The notes under the pieces are model-generated. The model had not been told where the DNA came from, did not search any database, and saw nothing but the letters and a program-made list of their open reading frames with translations. Positions 1 through 5,595 of a DNA stretch of 6,514 nucleotides are shown here, piece by piece. A program made the translations under genes and the position numbers. Positions within the stretch are counted from its first letter, which is position 1. Each line of letters begins with the position of its first letter. The DNA comes from Pontiellaceae bacterium (GTDB lineage Bacteria; Verrucomicrobiota; Kiritimatiellia; Kiritimatiellales; Tichowtungiaceae). The DNA lies in contig JALOTS010000126.1 in assembly GCA_025457785.1 (NCBI GenBank), forward strand, positions 1 through 6,514. Reading direction: 5' to 3'.

Positions 1-698
1 TTTTTCGGGGCAAAAAACGGGTCGTGAGGTTTGTGGAATCCGAGGCCGATAAAGAAAGGCTTGTCTTTGTTTTCTTCCAGAATCCGGACGGCCTCTGCGG
101 TATTCTGCCCGTCGGGTTGATCCAAGTCATCGCCCTCGGCCGCCAGCCACTGGCACCAGGAAAGCCGTCCGTCCGTCAGGTTTCTGCCTTCACCCTGCCG
201 CCCGATGTCAGTTATTTTTCCGTCAAAGAAAAACTCCCAGGATTGCGGATCTTCGAAAAGAACCTTTTCTCCGGCGGTATTGACCCCCAGATGAAAGATT
301 TTTCCCAATCCGGCTGTGTAATACCCGTTTTGGCGGAACAATTGGGGAAATACAACCATTTCGGGGTGCAGCCTGCGGAAGGGAATTTCGTTGTTGAGAA
401 TACCCGTCTCCTCCGGACGCAAACCGGAAAGGAAGGAAGAGCGGCTCGGGTTGCATACCGGATACTGGTCATACGCATTATGAAACAGCATGCCTTTATG
501 CGCCAGACGGTCGATGTTCGGGGTGTGCAGTCCTTTTTCGCCATAACAGTCGAGTTCGGTGCGCAAATCATCGATTACAATCAACAGCACGTTCGGTTTT
601 TTGGCGGCATCCGTATTTTCACTGAGGGAAAGCACCGGTGTGCAGGCCAGTGCGGCACAGACCAGCGGGCGAATCATTTTTTTGAGTTTATGTATCAT
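1..698 (-). CDS. Exported sulfatase, iduronate-2-sulfatase-like (N-terminal part, runs off the window)
   Basis: Reading the minus strand from ATG 698-696 gives 232 uninterrupted codons to the window edge. An N-terminal export signal is visible: basic residues K4, K6, K7 and R10, then a hydrophobic stretch at about 11-25. The mature part begins with KPNVLLIVIDDL (about 34-45), where D43 and D44 are the expected metal-binding aspartates. The sulfatase signature C82-N-P-S-R86 follows; its cysteine is the one converted to formylglycine in this family. Further conserved pieces are GKIFH (132-136) and HKPHDPF (222-228), both matching the iduronate-2-sulfatase branch. It probably removes sulfate esters from sulfated polysaccharide in the periplasm or outside the cell; the exact substrate cannot be read from this. 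The signature is Cys-type, so a maturase is needed and none is encoded here. AGGA lies 10 nt before the ATG; the alternative Met8 has no ribosome site and would lose most of the basic n-region. The C-terminal half lies outside the window. Confidence 0.93.
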   Translation of the reverse strand, partial: MIHKLKKMIRPLVCAALACTPVLSLSENTDAAKKPNVLLIVIDDLRTELDCYGEKGLHTPNIDRLAHKGMLFHNAYDQYPVCNPSRSSFLSGLRPEETGILNNEIPFRRLHPEMVVFPQLFRQNGYYTAGLGKIFHLGVNTAGEKVLFEDPQSWEFFFDGKITDIGRQGEGRNLTDGRLSWCQWLAAEGDDLDQPDGQNTAEAVRILEENKDKPFFIGLGFHKPHDPFFAPK

Positions 699-729
699 GA
701 CTGGTTTTTCCTTTTGTTTTTCAATTTGT

Positions 730-787
730 CCCGGATGCTATCACAATCCCGGCGGAGAACGGCTCATATTTTCCGGAAATTTTTATA
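730..787 (-). promoter_or_regulatory. Possible promoter/leader of the sulfatase gene
   Basis: The 117-bp gap between the radical SAM stop and the sulfatase start is AT-rich in its middle. On the minus strand TATAAA (787-782) could be a -10 box, but no good -35 stands at the right distance. The 10-bp perfect palindrome TTTCCGGAAA (770-779) would lie close to the start site, as an operator could. Further down the leader, CCGGGAT and ATCCGGG arms (752-730) form a 7-bp stem with one G-G mismatch and a 9-nt loop. There is no T-run, so it is not an intrinsic terminator. All of this is suggestive only. Confidence 0.2.
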
Positions 788-815
788 TTTTCAGTTTCGA
801 TCAGGACGCTGGAAC

Positions 816-2291
816 TTATTTGTTTTTGCCGGAGTCCTTGCGGGACGTTCGGGCCTGACGCTCCATCCCTCTGAAACCGGCGGAGCGGGCGGACAGATCG
901 GCTTGAACGGCTGTCCGGATTTTTGCCGGACTCCATTTGCGCCGCTCCGTAAGGAATTCTTCCAGCAACTGCGCGAGAAGTTGCGGTGAAAATCCGAAGG
1001 TGGTTTGCGTTTTTTCAAAGATCCATTCCGTCCATTCCATAAACGCACCGAAAACCGATTCGCGGTTTTTCCAAAGAAGCGGGGCGGTCTGCGGGAAACG
1101 TCCGTTGTTTACCGTGATATCCCAGAAGCGGGCGAATCTCCGGATTTTTTGAAGTTTGAGGAAGCTGAGTGTGGAGGTCTGCACCACGTTATAGGGCGGA
1201 GAGTTATTGTAAACCATCTGCCATTCCTGATCGTGCCGGGCAATGGGGGCTCCCCGGAGTTTTTTCAGAATGCCGAGCTGGATTTCATGCGGGCCGCAGG
1301 CGTGCAGGCGGTCGAACCCCGCCGCAATGCTTTCCAGGGTTTCGCCCGGCAGTCCGGCAATCAGGTCGGCGTGCAGATGGATTGACGGCATGGCGGCGAG
1401 TGCGCGGAGATGGGCTTCAATCCGCTCCGCATGAAGTGCGCGGTTGATTCGTCTGGCAACGTCTGCGTTGAAGGTTTGCACGCCGACTTCAAGCTGGAAA
1501 AAGCCGGGAGGCGCATCCGCCATCAGTTCTTTAAGCGCCGCCGGCAGGTGATCGGGTTCCCATTCGAGATGAAGCATCATGCCGTCGCGCCGGTTTTCGA
1601 GAAAATAGCGCAGGATGGCGGCGGCATGCGCGGAATGGATATTAAAACTCCGGTCGAGAAATTTAAAAATCCGGGCGCCCCGTTCAATGAGTTTTCCAAA
1701 GACTGGAAACAGTCGGGCCGCCGGAATAAAGCGGACGGTTTCTTCGAGTGCCGAGAGGCAGTATTCGCAGTGGAACGGGCAGCCGCGCGAGGTTTCCACG
1801 TAGATGCGGCGGCGGGCGATGTCTTCCTCGGTGTATTCGTCGTAGGGCAGGGTGATGGTTTTTAAATCGACCGGCTGCGCATGGATGACTTTCGGCGGGG
1901 TTTTTCCGGAAAGCAGGTCGCGGCACAGTTTTTCAGTCGCAAGTTCGCCTTCACCGCAGATGAGATGGTCAACGAGGCCGAAAAGGATCAGCTCTTCGTA
2001 TTCGTAGCTGACTTCCGGTCCGCCGATGATGATTTTCAAATCCGGACGAACGGCGCGAAGAATGAGAACCGTTTCGGTAATGAGAGTGAGGTTCCAGATG
2101 TACACGCTGAAAAGGATGATTTCGGCGCGGCAGGCCAGCAGTTTTTCTGCAGCGGCTTGCGGTGAAAGGCGGTTGTCGAATTCAATTATCACGGAACGGC
2201 CGTGCAATTCGCCGAGATTGGCCCGCAGACAGCGCAGGGCGAGCGCTGTGTGGGAATAGCGGGCATTAAACGTTGAGAAAACGATCTCCAT
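816..2291 (-). CDS. B12-binding-domain radical SAM protein with DUF4080-type C-terminus, substrate unknown
   Basis: This is a 491-residue protein. Residues 1 to about 140 form a Rossmann-like cobalamin-binding domain, with the family opening NARYSHTALALR (9-20) and GGPEVSYEYEE (90-100). The canonical DxHxxG cobalamin motif is not seen. The radical SAM domain (about 162-350) carries C171-x3-C175-x2-C178 for the 4Fe-4S cluster that cleaves S-adenosylmethionine, and later strands include EVGVQTFN (268-275) and LIAGLPGET (310-318). The C-terminal part (about 360-455) has the layout of DUF4080, which follows such domains in many anaerobes. Related B12 radical SAM enzymes do methylations, ring rearrangements or other radical chemistry, but this subfamily has no reaction I can name. 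The start at 2291 fits the family's usual beginning; AGAGGG lies about 12 nt upstream, which is long. It is divergent from def across 45 bp, so its own promoter must lie inside or near the def start. The last ~20 residues are basic and look disordered. Confidence 0.92.
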   Translation of the reverse strand: MEIVFSTFNARYSHTALALRCLRANLGELHGRSVIIEFDNRLSPQAAAEKLLACRAEIILFSVYIWNLTLITETVLILRAVRPDLKIIIGGPEVSYEYEELILFGLVDHLICGEGELATEKLCRDLLSGKTPPKVIHAQPVDLKTITLPYDEYTEEDIARRRIYVETSRGCPFHCEYCLSALEETVRFIPAARLFPVFGKLIERGARIFKFLDRSFNIHSAHAAAILRYFLENRRDGMMLHLEWEPDHLPAALKELMADAPPGFFQLEVGVQTFNADVARRINRALHAERIEAHLRALAAMPSIHLHADLIAGLPGETLESIAAGFDRLHACGPHEIQLGILKKLRGAPIARHDQEWQMVYNNSPPYNVVQTSTLSFLKLQKIRRFARFWDITVNNGRFPQTAPLLWKNRESVFGAFMEWTEWIFEKTQTTFGFSPQLLAQLLEEFLTERRKWSPAKIRTAVQADLSARSAGFRGMERQARTSRKDSGKNK

Positions 2292-2301
2292 ACGTTACAA
2301 A
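2273..2301 (+). promoter_or_regulatory. Candidate sigma-70-type promoter for def-EamA
   Basis: TTGAGA (2273-2278, 5 of 6 to consensus) is followed after 17 bp by TACAAA (2296-2301, 4 of 6). Transcription would start near 2308, leaving a leader of about 29 nt that holds the GGGGAG ribosome site of def. The -35 box lies inside the first codons of the divergent radical SAM gene, so the two genes would share and perhaps compete for this 45-bp spacer. This is a consensus match by eye, not proof. Confidence 0.35.
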
Positions 2302-2336
2302 TACCCTCTTTGAGGTTTTTTGGGGAGTAGAAAAAA

Positions 2337-2888
2337 ATGGCGAGTCCTGTCTGTATTTATGGAAATCCGGCGCTCCGGAAAAAATCCGAGCCGGTCAAAG
2401 CGGTTTCGGAAGAAATCCTCGAACTGGCGGATTACATGCTGCGTGTCATGTACGCGAAGGAGGGAATCGGTCTGGCGGCGGAACAGATTGGCCGCACCGA
2501 GGCTGTTTTTGTGCTTGATGTGCCGTTTGATGCCGATAAAAACGATATGGGGTTGCCGAACAATCCCGGCGTTACGATGCCGCAGGTGATCATTAATCCT
2601 GAAATCATCGGTACGTCCGATGAAATGAAAGCGGCCGACGAAGGATGCCTCAGTTTTCCGGATCTGTATGTTTCAGTCGCACGTCCTGCGGAAGTCGTTT
2701 TGCGTTTTCTCGACCGCGGCGGGAACGTGCAGGTGATGAAGGCCAAGGGATTACTGGCGCGCGCCATTCAACACGAATTCGACCATTTAAACGGCATTCT
2801 GCTTTATGACCACATGTCTCCGGCCGCTCGCTTAAAAAATGCGCTGCGGTTGAAAATGCTTAAAAAGAAGAGCCGGGAAAGCGCATGA
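2337..2888 (+). CDS. def: Peptide deformylase
   Basis: This 183-residue cytoplasmic metalloenzyme removes the formyl group from the N-terminal methionine of nascent proteins. All three family motifs are intact: motif I GIGLAAEQ (43-50), motif II EGCLS (102-106) and motif III QHEFDH (145-150). The metal ligands are C104, H146 and H150, and the catalytic base is E147. Motif I has E where many homologues have P or T (GLAAPQ/GLAATQ), a tolerated position. A loop of about 20 residues rich in Asp, Asn and Pro (62-83) sits between motifs I and II and is somewhat longer than in compact deformylases. GGGGAG (2322-2327) stands 9 nt before the ATG and fixes the start. The usual partner fmt (Met-tRNA formyltransferase) is not next to it; instead the stop codon overlaps the start of an EamA permease, so the two are probably one transcript. 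Confidence 0.97.
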   Translation: MASPVCIYGNPALRKKSEPVKAVSEEILELADYMLRVMYAKEGIGLAAEQIGRTEAVFVLDVPFDADKNDMGLPNNPGVTMPQVIINPEIIGTSDEMKAADEGCLSFPDLYVSVARPAEVVLRFLDRGGNVQVMKAKGLLARAIQHEFDHLNGILLYDHMSPAARLKNALRLKMLKKKSRESA

Positions 2889-3841
2889 AGTTGAGCGGAC
2901 TTTCTGCGTTACTGGGCGGAATTATCCTGTTCAGCACCATCGAAGTGGCCGCGAAGCTGATGCAGTCGGGCGGCGGTACCGCCGGGAATTATCCCTTCTG
3001 GATGGCATCGATCCGGTTTATAACCGCAGGGCTGATTCTTTTGATTCCCGCCCTGTTCGCCCTTCGCGGCAAACCCTTCACTGTGCGGGATGCCGCCGCG
3101 CTGGCGGGACTCGGTTTGCTGGGCGTTACACTGATGTCCAGCCTCTATCACCTTTCCATCACTTTTCTTCCGGCCAATGCGGCCGCGCTGGTCTTCAGTT
3201 GCAATCCGGTGTTTGTGATGCTTTTTTCCCCGCTCGTTCTTCCGGAAAAAATTACGGCCCGCAAGCTGGCGGCCGTCGCGCTTTGCCTGGCCGGAATCTG
3301 TGTGCTGGCCCGTGACCGGGCCGACGGAATTTCGACCGTCGGATTGCTGCTCATGCTGCTGGCCATTGTTATTTTTGCGATCTATACGGTGTTTTTTAAA
3401 AAAATGACACCCCGGTACGGCGCGCTTCCCGTCACGGCGTTCACGGGATTAATCGGCGGACTTTGCATCCTGCCGCTGGCGCTGAAATTCGAAGGATTTC
3501 CGCTACCGTCCTATACAAGGATTGATTGGTCCGGGATTGCCTATCTGGCACTCATCGGAACCGCGCTCGGTTACTTTCTCTTTATTTACGGCATGGGACA
3601 CGTCGAAGCCGGCACCGGGTCAATGGCCTTTTTTCTGAAACCTTTTCTCGCCGGGCTTTTTGCCTGGATGATCCTTCGGGAAGAACTCACTGTCTCCCTC
3701 CTGATCGGCGGCGCGTTCATTCTCGGCGGAATGCTCGTTGCGCTCATCCGAATGCCGTACCGGGGAAAACCGGATGAAGGTGCTCGCGGAGCCGCAACCA
3801 AGAAAAGTCCGATCAAAATTCCGCTGCATCGACCGCTTTGA
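2885..3841 (+). CDS. EamA/DMT-family permease (ten membrane helices)
   Basis: The protein has 318 residues in two EamA repeats (about 5-142 and 150-289). I see ten hydrophobic segments at roughly 5-26, 38-60, 69-92, 97-119, 125-142, 150-172, 182-201, 214-236, 243-264 and 268-289, the normal drug/metabolite transporter layout in the inner membrane. Family features include the proline-containing helix 4 (SCNPVFVMLFSPLVLPE, 105-121) and its counterpart in repeat 2 (FFLKPFLAGLFAWMILREE, 249-267). The substrate is unknown; relatives export amino acids, metabolites or nucleotides. The ATG overlaps the def stop by 4 nt (ATGA), so translation is coupled. The soluble tail after the last helix (about 290-318) is basic, rich in Gly, Ala, Pro and Lys, and looks unlike a conserved end. 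Its stop codon lies inside an antisense GNAT remnant, so the original 3' end may have been replaced. Confidence 0.93.
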   Translation: MKLSGLSALLGGIILFSTIEVAAKLMQSGGGTAGNYPFWMASIRFITAGLILLIPALFALRGKPFTVRDAAALAGLGLLGVTLMSSLYHLSITFLPANAAALVFSCNPVFVMLFSPLVLPEKITARKLAAVALCLAGICVLARDRADGISTVGLLLMLLAIVIFAIYTVFFKKMTPRYGALPVTAFTGLIGGLCILPLALKFEGFPLPSYTRIDWSGIAYLALIGTALGYFLFIYGMGHVEAGTGSMAFFLKPFLAGLFAWMILREELTVSLLIGGAFILGGMLVALIRMPYRGKPDEGARGAATKKSPIKIPLHRPL

Positions 3842-3971
3842 ACCAGCCGGACGGATCGGCTGCATATAATACATCCATATTGCAAAGGCCGGGGTTCCAT
3901 CCTTCGCGCCGGGCATGATCAAAGCAGAACGGCAGATCCTCCGGTTGCAGCGGCTGTGTGCGAATATTCAT
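3813..3971 (-). pseudogene. Remnant of a GNAT-family N-acetyltransferase (first ~50 residues only)
   Basis: The minus strand from ATG 3971-3969 encodes 52 residues ending at TGA 3815-3813. The sequence reads like the beginning of a GNAT acetyltransferase of the type opening 'IR-x-M/L-xx-EDL': NIRTQPLQPEDLPF (2-15), then REGWNPGL (22-29) and LYAADPSGWFKAV (35-47). In intact homologues this is followed by an Asp-Gly-x-x-Val-Gly strand, the acetyl-CoA loop (R/Q-x-x-G-x-G/A) and about 200 more residues, all missing here. The fragment therefore cannot be an active enzyme. The match to the family stops at about residue 46-49, close to where the fragment enters the 3' end of the convergent EamA gene (29-bp overlap). 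No clear ribosome site precedes the ATG. It starts 39 bp after the cardiolipin synthase stop on the same strand, so it may once have been the second gene of that operon. The identification is from pattern memory, not a search. Confidence 0.72.
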
Positions 3972-3997
3972 CAGGCGACTTTAAAAATACGTATCCG

Positions 3998-4014
3998 GTG
4001 ATTCAGTGAATCAC
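3998..4014. repeat. Perfect 17-nt dyad at the end of the cardiolipin synthase gene
   Basis: GTGATTCA-G-TGAATCAC is an 8-bp perfect inverted repeat around a single base. It overlaps the cls stop codon (4011-4013) and lies upstream of the GNAT remnant on the same strand. As RNA it could fold as a 6-bp stem with a 5-nt loop. On the minus strand a TTTTT run follows only about 10 nt later, so it is at best a poor terminator; an operator-like site is the other possibility. Confidence 0.4.
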
Positions 4015-5480
4015 AGTACCGGGCTCATCAGGGCCGCGATGTTTTCGAGCAGTTGTTTGTACTGCGGGCGGTTTCTCCAGCGGGTCAGGATGATTTCGTG
4101 ACTGAGGTCAATTTCCTCGTGGATGATGTTTTTCATGGCATCGGCAAACGGTTCGCTGTAGATCGCAACGCACGTTTCATAGTTCAAATGCAGGCTGCGC
4201 ACATCGAGATTAGCCGTTCCGACAATCGCAAATTCTCCGTCCACGACAAATGCCTTGGCATGCATGAAGGGCAGTCGGCGTTCGTAGATGTGTACGCCCG
4301 CCAGCAAAAGATCTTCATAGAGAGACCGGCTGGCATAGCCGGCATAACGGTGATTGTTTTTTTTGGGGACAATCAGCCGGACATCCACGCCGCGCAAGGC
4401 GGCGGAACGCAGTGCGCGGAGAATCTCTTCCGGCGGAACAAAGTAGGGTGTGACCGCCATGATTTGTTTTTTCGCCAGGACGATGCTGCTGAAAAAAATT
4501 TCGGTTGCGCGGGCATCTGTATCGGAAGGTCCGCTGTTGATCATGCGGGCGGTAACATTTCCTTCGGCGGCTGTTCCGGGAAAGTATTCGTGGGTCAGCA
4601 GGGTGTCGGGTGATTCTCCGGTAATGAAATACCAGTCGCGCAGGAAGCAGTATTGGAATTCCTGTACGAGGGGGCCTTTGGCTTCAAAATGATAGTCGCG
4701 AATCGGGCCGTTTTTATATTCCGAAGTGTTTTCGTCGTGGATGTTGATCCCCCCGAAAAAGGCGGCGGTTCCGTCGATAATGAGGGATTTGCGGTGGTTG
4801 CGCAGGTTGATTTGGAACTGTTTCTTAAGGAGGTTGGCCTGTGTCCAGCCCGCGACTTTGAATCCGGGGGTTTTTGCGGCTTTCCGGAAGAGCCCCCCAA
4901 ACAGGGCGCGCGTCGAGCCGAAGCGGTCGTAGAGCAGGCGCACCTGAACGCCTTCGGACGCTTTCGCCGTGAGCGCCTTCATGAATTCCTGACTGATTTT
5001 GTCATTGCGGATGATAAAACATTGGAAGTGAATATGGTGTCTGGCGTTGCGGATGGCTTCCAGCATGCGCGGATAGGCCTCGTCGCCGTCCACCAGCGGG
5101 TCGATCCGGTTGCCGGGCAGCGGTGGATGATTGGGAATAAGTGCGTCGAGTGTCCGGTTGAATTCGCGCTGAAACTCATTTTCGGCAGGTGCGGCGGCAA
5201 TGTCGTGCCAGTAGGCGCGCGGCGCGGCGATTTTCGTTCCCTGCCGTTTTTTTAGAAGATGTTCATCGGCCAGCGATTTTTGAAACCCCCGTTCGCTGAC
5301 GCGGCTGATACCGAAGATGAGGTAGAACAGGGGTCCAATGATGGGAAATGACCAGGAGATAAAAATCCAGAGGAGGGCGGAACTGGCGTTGCGCCGGCGT
5401 CGAAGACAGTGCGACGTGATCAATAAAAACGTGGTCAGATGAAGCATCCCCCACAACAAAAGCAGAAGCGATTTCGTCAT
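4011..5480 (-). CDS. cls: Cardiolipin synthase (phospholipase D superfamily, ClsA type)
   Basis: This 489-residue inner-membrane enzyme condenses two phosphatidylglycerol molecules to cardiolipin and glycerol. Two N-terminal helices (about 4-22 and 35-57) form the PLDc_N membrane anchor, followed by two phospholipase D domains. The first HKD motif is H229-R-K231-x4-D236 with GGIN at 243-246; the second is H407-A-K409-x4-D414 with GTAN at 421-424. All catalytic residues are present, and the length matches ClsA of Escherichia coli closely. The usual region between anchor and first domain, including VDGDEAYPRMLEAI (130-143), is also there. The ATG at 5480-5478 gives the expected anchor; the ribosome site is weak (GGTAGAG about 8 nt upstream). 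The gene is transcribed away from the U32 gene across 115 bp, and a truncated acetyltransferase follows it. Cardiolipin versus a related PLD-made phospholipid cannot be settled from sequence, but intact HKD pairs and anchor make Cls the best reading. Confidence 0.94.
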   Translation of the reverse strand: MTKSLLLLLWGMLHLTTFLLITSHCLRRRRNASSALLWIFISWSFPIIGPLFYLIFGISRVSERGFQKSLADEHLLKKRQGTKIAAPRAYWHDIAAAPAENEFQREFNRTLDALIPNHPPLPGNRIDPLVDGDEAYPRMLEAIRNARHHIHFQCFIIRNDKISQEFMKALTAKASEGVQVRLLYDRFGSTRALFGGLFRKAAKTPGFKVAGWTQANLLKKQFQINLRNHRKSLIIDGTAAFFGGINIHDENTSEYKNGPIRDYHFEAKGPLVQEFQYCFLRDWYFITGESPDTLLTHEYFPGTAAEGNVTARMINSGPSDTDARATEIFFSSIVLAKKQIMAVTPYFVPPEEILRALRSAALRGVDVRLIVPKKNNHRYAGYASRSLYEDLLLAGVHIYERRLPFMHAKAFVVDGEFAIVGTANLDVRSLHLNYETCVAIYSEPFADAMKNIIHEEIDLSHEIILTRWRNRPQYKQLLENIAALMSPVL

Positions 5481-5505
5481 GGCGCAAACTCTACCCGATC
5501 ACGCC

Positions 5506-5534
5506 CCGCCCGCAACCAAAAAGAGAGCGGGCGG
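5506..5534. repeat. GC-rich hairpin in the cls/U32 divergent spacer
   Basis: CCGCCCGC (5506-5513) and GCGGGCGG (5527-5534) form an 8-bp perfect stem with a 13-nt loop. A GATC (5497-5500 and 5536-5539) flanks each side. No T-run follows on either strand, so it is not a classical terminator. Its place between two divergent starts suggests a structure in the cls leader or a protein-binding dyad. The rest of the 115-bp spacer shows only weak promoter-like hexamers, for example TTGAAG at 5559-5564 with a poor -10. Confidence 0.4.
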
Positions 5535-5595
5535 CGATCTTCTCGTGATTTGCAAAACTTGAAGAACAGCTTTCGGCAGGATAGTGTTCCGCAAC

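Noticed and set aside
636..698. Lipoprotein signal at the sulfatase N-terminus (cysteines at residues 14 and 19)
   Set aside because: Neither cysteine is preceded by a proper lipobox (residues 16-18 are Ala-Leu-Ala, without the usual Leu at -3), so an ordinary signal peptide is more likely.
24..989. A long plus-strand open frame (321 codons) covering the start of the window
   Set aside because: It is the antisense shadow of the sulfatase, which has an intact signature, signal peptide and metal ligands; the plus-strand translation shows no known motif.
816..2291. The radical SAM protein as an anaerobic sulfatase maturase for the adjacent sulfatase
   Set aside because: It has an N-terminal B12-binding domain and a DUF4080-type tail, and lacks the extra cysteine-rich C-terminal cluster domain (SPASM) of known maturases.
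3844..3862. CAGCCG/CGGCTG hairpin just after the EamA stop, as an intrinsic terminator
   Set aside because: The stem is only 6 bp and is followed by CATATAATAC with no T-run; it also lies in the GNAT coding remnant, which explains the sequence.
3865..3870. A perfect TATAAT on the plus strand
   Set aside because: No -35-like hexamer stands 16-18 bp upstream, and the bases are part of the GNAT remnant's codons (VLYAA). Nothing downstream on the plus strand needs a promoter here.
4653..5255. Long plus-strand open frames opposite the cardiolipin synthase gene
   Set aside because: They mirror the codon pattern of cls on the other strand and show no family features, while cls has both HKD motifs in order.
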